Shown here piece after piece: positions 12,142 through 21,967 of a stretch of DNA of 64,000 bases. The stretch is taken from positions 128,840 to 192,839 of the forward strand of contig CAWBVG010000012.1 in assembly GCA_963792175.1 (NCBI GenBank). The letters are read 5' to 3'. This DNA is from CAWBVG01 sp963792175. Lineage in GTDB: Bacteria > Acidobacteriota > Vicinamibacteria > Vicinamibacterales > CAVVIG01. A program made the translations under genes and the position numbers. Under the pieces are notes generated by a model. That model made no database searches. It saw nothing but the letters and a program-made list of their open reading frames with translations, and had not been told where the DNA came from. How positions within the stretch are numbered: the stretch's first letter is position 1; the number at the start of each line of letters is the position of its first letter.

Positions 12142-12753
12142 ATGCGCCACTTTCTTGCAGCGTCGATCGTTCTGGCGGGTCTCACGAATCAGAGCGCCGC
12201 GCCGCCCAGCTGGCACGTGACCGCGACGGTCGCTGAAAGCTGCAGCTGCACCGTGTCTTGTCCCTGCAACTTCGGCGGGGAGCCGTCAAAGAATCCCTGC
12301 GAAGGCAATCGGCTCATCGCCATCAAGGCCGGGCACTACGAGGACGTGGACCTCGCCGGCGTGTCGTTTCTGGTGACGTTCACGATGCGCAGCTGGTCGA
12401 AGATCTATGTCAGCGATGCGGTGAGCGATCGGCAGATGCGCGCGGTCGAAGCGCTCCTGCCGATTGCGTTCGCCGGCTTTCACAAGGGCATGCTGTCGTT
12501 CACCAAGGCGCCGATCACGATGGACTTCACCGAGAAGCGGGTGAGGTTCTCCGGTCCTGAGTCGTCCGTCGAGATGGAAGTGCTGAGCGGGTTCGGCGGC
12601 AAGCCCGTGAAGGTGATGAACCTGCCGAGCGCCGCCTTCCAGGACTACACCCAGTACAAGTCGGTGTCGCACAAGCACGCCAGCGACAAGACGACGTTCA
12701 GTTACTCCGGCACGAACGGCTTCACGTCGACGATGGATGTTGGATCGAAATAG
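12142..12753 (+). CDS. DUF1326 domain exported protein
   Basis: An intact 203-residue protein that starts 12 bases after the SGNH hydrolase. The signal peptide is MRHFLAASIVLAGLTNQSAA. The mature protein begins with a Cys-rich motif (ESCSCTVSCPCNFGG) that marks DUF1326 and could bind a metal or form disulfides. The rest is beta-rich with conserved-looking segments (VSFLVTFTMRSWSKIYVSD, GPESSVEMEVLSGFGGKPV). The function of DUF1326 is unknown. The position suggests a two-gene unit with the SGNH hydrolase. Confidence 0.85.
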   Translation: MRHFLAASIVLAGLTNQSAAPPSWHVTATVAESCSCTVSCPCNFGGEPSKNPCEGNRLIAIKAGHYEDVDLAGVSFLVTFTMRSWSKIYVSDAVSDRQMRAVEALLPIAFAGFHKGMLSFTKAPITMDFTEKRVRFSGPESSVEMEVLSGFGGKPVKVMNLPSAAFQDYTQYKSVSHKHASDKTTFSYSGTNGFTSTMDVGSK

Positions 12754-12755
12754 CT

Positions 12756-12771
12756 CAGCCCTTCAGGGCTG
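12756..12771 (+). terminator. Small hairpin after the DUF1326 gene
   Basis: CAGCCCT (12756-12762) pairs with AGGGCTG (12765-12771) around a 2-base loop, 2 bases after the stop codon. There is no T-run, so this is only a possible terminator or mRNA 3-prime-end structure. Confidence 0.3.
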
Positions 12772-12997
12772 CACGGGCGGCCCATTGGCAGACCGCTGCC
12801 GCTGAAACGACAAATATGCAACGCGAATTGCGGAACCGGTCCGCCGTCGGCTGACAGTTTCACAACGTTGCAGGCCGTTCCGCTCGGGTCCGCCGCCGGA
12901 AGTCCCGCCGTTAGAAGGAGATTGACGCGTTCGCTCGCCGGGAGCTGCCCGAAGGCACCGCGATTGCGGTACTCAGACCAATTCGAAGGGAGGCTCC

Positions 12998-13093
12998 GTG
13001 GTGTTCTGGACGATGGTTGTCATCGGAGTCGGCGTGGGATTCGCGTGGGTCAACGTCCGCCGCCGTCGCAAGACCGAGGGGAAAGCCGCCTAG
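12998..13093 (+). CDS. Small single-pass membrane protein, about 30 residues
   Basis: Two adjacent GTG codons at 12998 and 13001 follow a strong site, AAGGGAGG. Spacing favours the second GTG (7 bases). The product has one hydrophobic helix (VFWTMVVIGVGVGFAWV) followed by a basic tail (RRRRKTEGKAA) and stops at 13091-13093. The layout (hydrophobic N-terminus, then RRRR) suggests an inner-membrane protein with a cytoplasmic C-terminus. It sits between the DUF1326 gene and the convergent gamma-glutamyltransferase. No family is recognised. Support rests on the ribosome-binding site, helix and clean stop. Confidence 0.5.
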   Translation: MVFWTMVVIGVGVGFAWVNVRRRRKTEGKAA

Positions 13094-13218
13094 CATTGCC
13101 GCCGCAGCATCGGTTCGTGCGGCGCGGACGTATGTTCCGACCGCGCGCGCCGATGCGTCCAACACGACGATCACCGCAGAGCACGCGGAACCCGCAGAGA
13201 AACGCCTTCTCTTTTCTC

Positions 13219-14898
13219 TCAGTACCGGAAGCTTTTCCGGCAATCGATCGGCCGTCCGATGCGCCTTGCAGCCACCCGCCGTCGCTGACGATCGCGGCCA
13301 CCTGCGCCAGCACGACGCCCGCCGAGTAGTCCACGTCGTAGCCGCGACCCCTCAACAGCGCAACCGTGTCCGGCGAGATGCCGCGCTCGAGCGACAGCTT
13401 GTCCGGCTGCCATTGATGGTGCACACGCGGCGCGTCGACGGCGTCCTGCACGTTCATCCCGAAGTCAATCACGTTCAGAATGACCTGCAGCACCGCGGTG
13501 GAAATGCGCGAACCGCCAGGCGCGCCGGCGGTCATGAACAGCTTGCCGTCCTTCAGGACAATCGTCGGCGTCATCGACGAGAGCGGCCGCTTGCCGGGCT
13601 GAATGGCGTTGATCTCGCCCTGCACCAGGCCGAACATGTTCGGCGTACCGGGCTTGGCGGCGAAGTCGTCCATCTCGTTGTTGAGCAGGAACCCGAGACC
13701 CGGCACGGTGATGCCGTTGCCGTACCCGCCGTTGAGCGTGTAGGTGACGGCCACCGCGTTGCCTTCCGCATCGACGACGGAGTAGTGCGTCGTCTCCATC
13801 TGTTCGGTGCCCGAGGGCTTGCCCGGCCGGACGCGGTCGCTCGGTGTCGCGCGCTCCGGATCGATCGACGCGCGCAGCCGTGCGAGATACCCAGGATCGA
13901 GCAGCCCGCCGATCGGCACCTTCACGAAATCCGGATCGCCGACATACTCGTTGCGATCCGCGTAGGCACGGCGCATCGATTCGGCGAGATAGTGAACGGC
14001 GGCCGCCGAGCCATGGCCGTTCTTCTCGTAGCCGGTGCCATCGAGAATCCCGAGCATCTCGAGCAGGGCGATGCCGCCGGAGCTTGACGGCGGAGAAGTG
14101 ATGATCGTGTAGCCGTGGTAGGTGCCGGTCAGCGGCGTCCGCTCGACCGCCTTGTAGTTCTTCAGATCAGACAGGGAAATGAGCCCGCCGTGCTTCGCCA
14201 TTTCGTCGGCAAAGCGTTTCGCCGTCTCGCCCTCGTAAAACTCGCTGGCGCCGTTGGCCGAGATGCGCGCGAGCGTCTGCGCAAGCTCGGGCTGGACGAG
14301 CCGGTCGCCGGGCTCGAATGGCGTGCCGTTGTTCAGAAAGATCCGTTTGGACTCCGGCGAGGTCGGCAGGCTCTTCGACCCCTTGAACAGCTCGGTCAGT
14401 CCCCAGGACAAGGGGAAGCCCTTCGACGCCAGCTCCACCGCCGGCGCCATGTCCTCGGCCCACTTCTTCCGCCCGTACTTGTTGACCGCGATCTCGAAGC
14501 CGCGGACCGTGCCCGGGACGCCGGATGATCGCCAGCCCTCGATGCTGTCTTTCGTCAGCTCGCCTTTGGCATCCAGATACATGTTGCGCGTCGCCTTCTC
14601 CGGCGCACGCTCGCGGAAATCGATGAACGTGGTACGGCCGTCCGCCATCCGGATCAGCATGTAGCCGCCGCCGCCGATGTTGCCGGCGAAGGGATGCGTG
14701 ACCGCCAGCGCGAAACCGACGGCGACCGCCGCGTCGACGGCGTTGCCGCCTTTCTGCAAGCACCGAGACGCCGACGTCGGCGGCGGTGGCTTCCATCGCC
14801 ACGACCATCCCATGCCGCGCGTGCAGCGGCTGCCGGGCCGCCAACGGGACCGAAAGGAGAAGGCCGGCCGCGAGCACGACAAGCGCGATTCTTCGCAT
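13219..14898 (-). CDS. ggt: Gamma-glutamyltransferase (two small frameshifts)
   Basis: The ATG at 14898 opens a signal peptide (MRRIALVVLAAGLLLSVPLA). Then come HGMVVAMEATAADVGVSVL, QKGGNAVDAAVAVGFALAV, and the small-subunit start with the catalytic Thr (METTHYSVVDAEGNAVAVTY). Glycine-rich and oxyanion segments follow (LNNEMDDF, KRPLSSMTPTIV). The enzyme cleaves gamma-glutamyl bonds of glutathione in the periplasm and self-processes at that Thr. One base is inserted near 14760 (CTTGCAG for CTGCAG). A second shift close to the end hides the family-like C-terminus, which then stops at 13219-13221. The net span is exactly 560 codons. Without the second shift the frame would read on into an intergenic repeat. 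Confidence 0.9.
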
Positions 14899-15034
14899 AG
14901 AGGGATTGTAGTTGGTCGGACCGCTCCAGTGGAGCGTCCACGCTGAATCAGGACCAGTTGTGGCCTGCCACGAAAACACGAAATCACGAAACCCTTCTGG
15001 TTCGCCAAGGACAGGCCACTGGCACTAGCCTACA

Positions 15035-17464
15035 ATGCCGCTCATGCGGACGATCGCCATCGCGGTCTCGATTGCGCTGCTGACGCTGCGACTCCATGCC
15101 GTGACCCACGTCAGCTCGGCCGATGGACAGTTCTGGGACATCCAGGACACCTCGCCCTGGTCCCAGGACAGCGGCGGCATTGCGACGGGCGGCCGCGCGT
15201 ATCCGTTCAACGGATTCGGATACCTCAAGCTGCAAGTTCAGCGGCCCGATCGGACGCTGGTCGTCCGCAATCAGTACCTCACCGGCTTCGGCCTCGCGGC
15301 CGACGGCGGGGGACGGTTCGACTCCATCACCCCGGTGCTGCGCGGCGACATCGTCGTCTCGCGCGCCATCTTCGCGCCGCCGAACACCGATTACCTGCGC
15401 TATTTCGACAGCTTCACCAACGTCGCCGATCAAGATCGCATCGTCGATGTCGCCTGGGGCGGCGCGACCGGCGCGTACGAGGACGGCGGGCTGGTGGCGG
15501 TCGCCACGTCGTCCAGCGGCGATCGGCTGATCGACGCCAGCGACACGTTCGTCACGGTCATGCAGAACGCGAAACGCGTGGACGATCCGATGAAAGGTCC
15601 ATCCGGCCACGGACCGTCGTCCCATGTGCTCGGCTCGCGACGCGGCGTGCTGACCGGCGTCGGCGACATGTACGGGGATCCATTTGCGGATCCGTGGCCC
15701 GGATTCGATCCAGCGCACATCGGCTACGTGTTCAGGTTCACGCTGAAGCCCAGGCAGACGACGGCGCTGGTGACCTTCGTGGTGAAGGGGTTGAGCGAAG
15801 TCTACGGCTCGCGCGGCGCGACGACGATTCCGAAGGCCGGCTCGGAGATCTCGCGTGTGACGTCGATGGCGCGCAAGCTGGTGGCGGAGCCGGATCTGCG
15901 CGGTCTCACGGCGCTGCAGCGGTCGCAGATCGCCAACTGGACGCTGCCGGCGCCGATGGGCCGCGAAGGCCTCAGCCGGCATTTTCGGTCTTCGAGAAGA
16001 CGGCGGACGAGATTCAGGATGCCATGACGCGCGGCCTGACGACTTCCGAGGACGTCGTGCGCGACTACCTGCAGCGGCTGACCGTGTACGATCGCAACGG
16101 CCCGGCGCTTCGAGCGATGCTGGCGCTCAATCCGCGGGCGATCGCCGAAGCGCGCGCCTTGGACGCGGAACGGGCCGCCGGCCGCTTGCGCAGCCCGTTC
16201 CACGGCATTCCGATCGCATTCAAGGACAACATCGACGTCCTCGGTCTGCCGACGACCGGCGGCTCGCTGGCGCTCGTCGACCATCGTCCCCGGCTCGATT
16301 CGCGGATGGCGGCCGGCATGCGCCGCGCGCGGCGCGGTCGTGCTCGGCAAGGCCAACCTCGACGAGTTTCCGTTCGGCGACTTCGGCATCAGCTCCGTCG
16401 CCGGCACGATCGGCAACGCCTACGACCCGTCGCTCAGCACGGCGGGATCGAGCGGCGGCAGCGCCGTCGCCGTGGCGGCCAGCCTCGTGACCGTCGCGTT
16501 CGGCACCGACACCTGCAACTCGCTGTCGAATCCGGCGGCGTTCGCGTCGCTCGCCACGATCCGCACGACCCGCGGGCTGACCAGCCGCGCCGGCGTGATG
16601 CCGCTCAATCCGTACAACGACGCGGTCGGCCCGATGGCGAAGTCGGTGCGCGACGTGGCGCTGGCGCTCGATCAGGTCGCCGGCGCCGACCCGGAGGATC
16701 CGGTCACCGCGGACGCGGCCCGCCACATCAGCGGCTCGTTCGCCGCGGCGCTTGAACGCCGATGCGTTGAGCGGCGCGCGCATCGGCATGCTGCGGCAGC
16801 GATTCGTCGGCTTCACCGGCGAGCGCGAAATCGCGACGATGATGGACACGGTCGCGCGGGAGATCGAGAAGGCCGGCGCGACAGTCGTCGAGGTGGACGT
16901 CCCCGGAATCGAGGCGCGGTACCGGCAAGCGCGCGGTAGCGAACCGGGTGCGCTCAAGGCCGCCTGGATCGCGTATCTGTCGCGAGGCGTCGAAGCCCGG
17001 GGAGCAAGGTCATCACGCTCGAGGAACTGCTGGCCTCCGGAAAGCTCGCGCCGGTCAGCGCGCGGCGATTCGAGACGGCGCTGGCGCCGACGCCAACCGG
17101 AGACGCATTGCGCGAGGCCAGCCGCGCATTTCACGCGACGCGCGAGAGCTTCCGCGACTTCTTCGTCAATCTGATGGAGCGCGAGCGGCTCGACGCGCTG
17201 TTGTATCCGGCGAACCTGGCCCGCCCGCACACCCACGAAGGCGGCCTCGAGCGGTATGGCGGCGAGCCGGGCACCTGCGAGGAAAGCGCGCTGACCGGTC
17301 TGCCGCAGGTGACGGTCCCTGGTGGATTCATCGGCGGCCGCTACCCGTTCGGCGTGTCGTTTCTCGGGCGGCCGTGGACCGATGCCAGGATGCTGTCGCT
17401 CGCGTACGCCTACGAGCAGGCGACGCATCACCGCCGTCCGCCGGCGACTGCGACGCGGCATTGA
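15035..17464 (+). CDS. Secreted amidase-signature enzyme with extra N-terminal domain (four frameshifts)
   Basis: A signal peptide (MRTIAIAVSIALLTLRLHA) is followed by about 300 residues of beta-rich sequence (FWDIQDTSPWSQDSGG, LVVRNQYLTGFGLAADG), then an amidase-signature domain. The catalytic Lys is in PIAFKDNIDVLG, the cis-Ser in TAGSSGGSAVAVAAS and the nucleophile Ser region is GTDTCNSLSNPAAF. The C-terminus reads GRYPFGVSFLGRPWTDARML. The enzyme class hydrolyses amide bonds. Breaks occur near 15975, 16330, 16755 and 17000, with no stop between the two domains, so they read as one protein of about 810 codons. CNS in place of the usual GGS before the nucleophile is unusual. The substrate is unknown. 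Confidence 0.82.
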
Positions 17465-17476
17465 CGGCTCAACGTC

Positions 17477-18236
17477 ATGGAACAGAACGACCGGAACGGT
17501 AAGGGGTCGGCGCCGCCGGAGCAGGGCGGAGGCGGTTTTCCCAAAACGTCCTGGACGCTTCTCGGGCAGGCGTCGAAGGGACGCGCCGCCGGGAATTCCG
17601 CGGCGATCAACGAGTTTACCGAGCGCTATTACACCGCGGTGCACGCCTACATCGCGGCGATTGTTCGGAACGCCGCCACCGCTGAGGAGCTGACACAGCA
17701 GTTCTTCGTCACCGCCGTTCTTTCCGGTCGCCTCCTTCTCCGCGCCGACCGGGCGAAAGGAAGCTTCAGGCCATACCTGAAGCAATCGATCCGGAACTTT
17801 CTCGTCGACGAACACCGACGGCTGGCACGCAAGAAGGAGGAATCGGCGGAGTCCGCCGTCCACCCGGACGGGTTCAGACAAGGCTGGGAGGGCCTCGGCG
17901 GACGCGGCGGCGCTCGCGCCCGATACCGACCTACTGAGAGCGTGGGGCCAGAGCATCGTGAGAATGGCGATCGCGAAAGTCGAAGCGATCTCCGTGGACA
18001 GAGGTCATCAGGTGCATTTCCAGCTGTTCAGCCGTCGATTTCTCTGTGGATCGGACGAACCGCCCAGTTGGAAAGACGTGGGCGCTGCATTCGATCTCGA
18101 TGAGAAAACGGCGAGGTCTCGCGCGGAGACCGTTGTCCGCTGTTTTCGCGGGGTGCTATGGGATCTGATTGCCACAGATCTCGGTTCGGAAAAGGCGTTC
18201 GAGCAGGAGCTTCGGAATCTGATAGGAGTTCTATGA
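17477..18236 (+). CDS. Sigma-70/ECF-like RNA polymerase sigma factor (one frameshift)
   Basis: A basic and proline-rich leader precedes region 2-like sequence (INEFTERYYTAVHAYIAAIV, then EELTQQFFVTAVLSGRLL and FRPYLKQSIRNFLVDEHRR). After a shift near 17895 a region 4-like helix-turn-helix follows (SWKDVGAAFDLDEKTARSRA), ending at 18234-18236. This long form with a variable linker resembles sigma factors of Planctomycetes and Acidobacteria. It begins 12 bases after the amidase stop and overlaps the next gene by 4 bases (ATGA). It is the first gene of the PEP-CTERM neighbourhood and the obvious candidate to read the shared upstream element there, but that is inference. Confidence 0.75.
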
Positions 18237-18730
18237 CAAGCGATGACTCCAAGAATCCGCCGGGCCTGGGCACGGGGATCACGTCGCTGACCGGGTTTCG
18301 GATGAAAGATCTGCTGGTGGCGGCGCTGGAATCTCCGGCCGAGGATGGAACGCGCCTGGACGGCGCCGCGGGCGCCAGCCAGACGCTGGGAGCACTCGGT
18401 CGACGAGTAGGCGCTCCAGGCGAGGGTCTGCTCGAGGACGCGATGGCACCGACAGCGTCGGTACCCCGACCTGGTTCGAATCAAGGAAGCGTCAAAGGTC
18501 CTCATGACAAAAGCCGAACGGCGCGACGATCGCGAAGCGGCGGTGCTTCTTTATGCGGTCGCTATTGCGTCGGCGTTGGTTCGGTATGGGTCGAGATATC
18601 TCCGAGCATGCCAGCCGACGAACAGCGAGAACGGTACAACCGCCTTGCGACTCGTCATGCAGGGTTCGCGCTCGGTGACCTGTTTCGTCGAGCGGTGGAT
18701 CGGATCCACAAGCGTGACGGCTCTTCCTGA
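18233..18730 (+). CDS. Unknown protein translationally coupled to the sigma factor
   Basis: The ATG overlaps the sigma factor stop as ATGA. The N-terminus reads MTSDDSKNPPGLGTGITSL, then GFRMKDLLVAALESPAEDG. The middle probably changes frame near 18460 and 18600. The alternative frame gives a more protein-like stretch (YPDLVRIKEASKVLMTKAER, then REAAVLLYAVAIASALVRYG), and the end returns to ADEQRERYNRLATRHAGFAL with the stop at 18728-18730. The Ala-rich helix could be amphipathic or membrane-associated. Coupling suggests a regulator of the sigma factor, but it does not resemble a known anti-sigma domain. No family is recognised. Confidence 0.5.
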   Translation: MTSDDSKNPPGLGTGITSLTGFRMKDLLVAALESPAEDGTRLDGAAGASQTLGALGRRVGAPGEGLLEDAMAPTASVPRPGSNQGSVKGPHDKSRTARRSRSGGASLCGRYCVGVGSVWVEISPSMPADEQRERYNRLATRHAGFALGDLFRRAVDRIHKRDGSS

Positions 18731-18786
18731 CTCCCTCTCGGCCGTGTGATCCCGAAGCCTTCCTGATCGGCCCCGCCACACGCTGG

Positions 18787-18821
18787 GTGAGCCGTCTCGC
18801 ACGCCGTCTCCGCGTGTTGAG
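18787..18821 (+). promoter_or_regulatory. Conserved element A (GTGAGCC-N16-CCGYGTGTTGAG)
   Basis: GTGAGCC at 18787-18793, then 16 bases, then CCGCGTGTTGAG at 18810-18821. It ends directly against the ATG at 18822 of the AAA-like gene. The same two blocks with identical spacing recur at 19397, 23057 and 24080. The layout resembles an ECF-type -35/-10 promoter. If so, the transcript would be almost leaderless here or translation would start later. Confidence 0.7.
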
Positions 18822-19352
18822 ATGACTATGAGCCGACAGAATGGTTCGCGACTCACGCGGCAGGACGCTGCCAGGTCCTTGGAAGACGACATCACCCTTG
18901 CCGCGATGTCGCTGGCTCCGGTCCTCATCACGGCGCTGCCAGCCGATGCACTCCGTATCGTCCGAGCGATTGCCGCGCGCGAGCGCCGGGGGCACGTTCG
19001 CGAGGTTCTGACGTGCGACCCGGCGGCGGGAGAGGACCTCATCGGGACGATCGCCGCCAACCGGGTCCGGATTGCGACCGATCACGGCACCGCCATTCTC
19101 TTTGTCGGAGAAGTTCACACCTTGAAATCGCGCGACCAGTTCGCCCTGATGAAGTTGCTGGCGTCTCCAGACAGACGTGGCGACGTGCCGCGCATTGCCG
19201 CGTCGTCATCGATGGATCTTTGTGACTGCGTCGCCAGGGGCCGATTCGATGCGCGGCTGTTTTATCGGTTGAACGTCATTCACATCGTCGTTCCCGGTCG
19301 GACCCATGACAGCGACAGCGTTTCCTCACGTCGCCTCCCGTCAGTTTCATAA
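18822..19352 (+). CDS. Degenerate NtrC-like AAA (sigma-54 interaction domain) protein
   Basis: A 176-residue protein whose second half aligns by eye with the middle of sigma-54 activator AAA domains. GTAILFVGEVHTLKSRDQFA corresponds to the Walker B strand. ALMKLLASPDRRGDVPRIAA is followed by DLCDCVARGRFDARLFYRLN, which matches the sensor/arginine-finger segment of active NtrC proteins. Walker A and the GAFTGA sigma-54 loop are absent, and Walker B reads VGEV instead of a D-E pair, so ATP hydrolysis is unlikely. No receiver or DNA-binding domain is present. It lies directly behind element A, between the sigma factor pair and the TPR lipoprotein. A regulatory or decoy role is inference. Confidence 0.65.
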   Translation: MTMSRQNGSRLTRQDAARSLEDDITLAAMSLAPVLITALPADALRIVRAIAARERRGHVREVLTCDPAAGEDLIGTIAANRVRIATDHGTAILFVGEVHTLKSRDQFALMKLLASPDRRGDVPRIAASSSMDLCDCVARGRFDARLFYRLNVIHIVVPGRTHDSDSVSSRRLPSVS

Positions 19353-19396
19353 CCGTCCGATTGCCAGGCCGGTTCTCAGACCACGACGCGCTCCGC

Positions 19397-19431
19397 GTGA
19401 GCCTTCCGGCCGTCGGTTTCCGCGTGTTGAG
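19397..19431 (+). promoter_or_regulatory. Conserved element B (GTGAGCC-N16-CCGYGTGTTGAG)
   Basis: GTGAGCC at 19397-19403 and CCGCGTGTTGAG at 19420-19431, with the same 16-base spacing as elements A, C and D. Homology with D continues downstream (GTTGAGTTGAAC here, GTTGAGTTGGAC there). The next well-placed start is the ATG at 19528, 97 bases further, with GGAG upstream. Confidence 0.75.
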
Positions 19432-19527
19432 TTGAACGTCGTCTGACACGGCCGACCAATGCGAGCGCACCGCGTGTCCGGCAACCGGGTCGTCGGTCGG
19501 GTGTCACGCAACGAAGGAGCAGTTCAC

Positions 19528-19626
19528 ATGAGCACCGTCGTCTCATTGTCAGAACCCGCGCGCATCTTCTTGATGGGCGTCGGACTTCTCCTGGTTGGAC
19601 GGCGGTGCGCGTCGCGCCGCCGCGGA
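19528..19626 (+). CDS. Micro-ORF resembling a bare PEP-CTERM anchor, or frameshifted N-terminus of the TPR gene
   Basis: From an ATG with a good AAGGAG site (8-base spacing) the sequence reads MSTVVSLSEPARIFLMGVGL, then LLVGRR and CASRRR. This is the order of a PEP-CTERM sorting tail: an E-P-A motif, a hydrophobic stretch, then an Arg cluster. The frame stays open past 19626 but becomes Arg/Gly-rich shadow sequence of the TPR gene, so the true end is unclear. One inserted base would instead join it to the TPR frame at 19631, making it that gene's N-terminus. Both readings are kept open. Confidence 0.4.
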
Positions 19627-19630
19627 CTGG

Positions 19631-21947
19631 ATGGAGGCTCGTCCAGGCGTATCCGTCACCTCGGCGATTTGTCTGGCCGTGCTGGCCTCGGTGCTGGCGA
19701 CGGCGTGCGGCAAGAACCCGGAGGCTGCCAAGCGCACCTATCTCAAGAGCGGCGACGCCTACTTTGCCGAGAAGAAATTCAAGGAAGCGATCGTGCAATA
19801 CCGGAACGCGGTTCAGCAGGATCCGCGGTTCGGCGAGGCGCGCTACAAGCTGGCGGAGGCGTACGTTCTCACCAACGATCCCGCACGAGGCGTATCGCGA
19901 ATACATCCGCGCGGCCGATCTGATGCCCACCAACGTGGAGAGTCAGCTCAAGGCCGGGCAGATGCTGCTGCTGGGACGTCAGTTCGAAGACGCGAAGGCC
20001 CGAGCCGAAGGGATTCTGGCGAACGATCCGAAGAACGTCCAGGCGCAAATCCTCCGCGGGTCGGCCCTGGCCGGATTGAAGGATCTCGATAGCGCCATTG
20101 CCCAGATCGAAGAAGCCATCGACCTCGATCCGGACCGCAGTGACCACGTACGACAGCCTCGGCGCGCTGCAGCTCGCGAAGGGAGATCGTGAAGGAGCCG
20201 AGGACGCCTTCACAAAGGCCGTCCAGATAGATGGCAAGTCGGTTCCTGCACGCCTGGCGCTCGCCACGTTCTACTTGTCAACCAGGCGGGCTGGCGAGGC
20301 CGAACGTGCGCTCCTCGACACCCTGCAGCTCGATGCGGCCAATGCGACGGCGAATCGCGTGCTCGCGCTGTTGTATCTCGCCTCGGGCCGCGCACCGGAG
20401 GCCGAGCCGTATTTGAAGACGTTGGTTGGTGTCGCGAAGATCCGCTGCATCGCAGCTGGCGCTGGCGGACGACTACACCCAGATGGACCGGGCGAGTGAT
20501 GCGGTTCCGATCCTCAACATGGTCGATGTCGCGGACCCGCACGCGTTCGCTGGAGCTCAGAGCCGACTTGCGGCCATCGAGTATTCCGGGGGACGGAAAG
20601 TGGAGGCTCACACGCGGCTGAACAATCTCCTCACGCGTCAGCCGAAGTACGTCGGCAGGTCTGCTGTTGAAGGCGCGGTTCCTCCTGGCCGAACGGCAAG
20701 TCGATGCTGCTCTGTCGCACGCGACGGCCGCCTGCGAGGCAGACCCGAGATCTGCGCAAGCGCAGTTCTTCCTGGGCAAGATGTACCCGCGACCGGCCAG
20801 CTCGATGAAGCTGGGAAGGCGTTCAGCTGAAGTCCTGAAACTCAATCCCCGGGCGACCGTCGCGCTGATTGAGTTGTCTCGCACGCAGCTTGCCAATGGG
20901 AACGCTGCGGCGTCCATCGAATCGGCGCGTCAAGCGCTGACGAGTCAGCCCGACAATCCCGACGCCCGCCTGCTGCTGGCGCGTGGCCTGATCGCGCGCC
21001 GCGAACTGACGCAAGCGGAGAGCGAAATAAAAGCCCTGCTGGCGAAGTACCCCAATGTGTCAGCCGTGCACAGCCAGACTGGCGTCCTGTACTTGGCGAA
21101 GGGGGATGGCGTCGCGGCGAAGCGTTCCTTCGAGCGAGCACTGGCGCTCGATGGCCACTCGTTTGAAGCACTTTCAGGTCTGGTCGGCCTGGACCTGACG
21201 GCGAGGAAGGCGACGGAGGCTCGCGCAAGAGTAGAAGCGATGTTGACGAAAGCGCCACGTGACGCTCGCCTGGAAGTACTGATGGCGAGCACCTACGTGG
21301 TGGCGGGCGATCGCGCGCGAGCCGAACAGGCGTTGCGGCACGCGATCGAGATCGAACCCGCGAACCTTCAGGCCCGCGGGATGCTCGGACAACTGTTAAC
21401 GCTTGACCGAGAGCTGGAGTCCGCCAAGGTCGAATTTGAAATGTTGATGAAGTTGCGGCCTCACTCGGCCACTGCGACCTCTGCGCAGACGATGGTTGCC
21501 CTCATCCTGCAAGCGCAGAACCGGTTCGCCGAGGCTCAGAACCAATATGAACAGGTTCTGGCTACATCGCCGCGGGCCGTCGTTGCCGCTAACAATCTGG
21601 CGTGGCTGTACGCAGATCGCGGCGACAACCTCGACGTGGCGTTGGGGCTGGCGCAGACCGCTGCGCAGCAGGAGCCTGACCGTCCTGAAATCAACGACAC
21701 TCTAGGGTGGATTTACTACAAAAAAGACTTACCTGGCCCCGCGATCGCGGCGCTGCAGCGCAGCATCCAGAAGGACTCGACCAATCCGCTGTACTACTAC
21801 CACCTCGGATTGGCTTATGCGAAGAACGGCGACGCAGTCAGAGCGAAGCAATCGCTGGATAAGGCGCTCACGCTCAAGTCGGACTTTGAAGGATCGCCCG
21901 ACGCTCGAAAGTTGCTCGCATCCATAACGTACACACCACTTCGGTAG
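19631..21947 (+). CDS. PrsT-like TPR-repeat lipoprotein of PEP-CTERM systems (several frameshifts)
   Basis: A hydrophobic leader ends in a lipobox-like motif (SAICLAVLASVLATACGK), followed by about 20 TPR units (YFAEKKFKEAIVQYRNAVQQ, EQALRHAIEIEPANLQARG, NLAWLYADRGDNLDVALGLA, GWIYYKKDLPGPAIAALQR). Length (about 770 residues), lipoprotein signal and gene context match the PEP-CTERM system TPR lipoprotein (PrsT). That family is thought to act at the envelope in exosortase and exopolysaccharide systems. The frame breaks near 19885, 20143, 20440, 20660 and 20795; the last 380 residues are intact. The PEP-CTERM gene at 21968 begins 21 bases after the stop, so the two form an operon downstream of element B. 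Confidence 0.8.
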
Positions 21948-21967
21948 GTGCCGAAAGGAGAGTCGAC

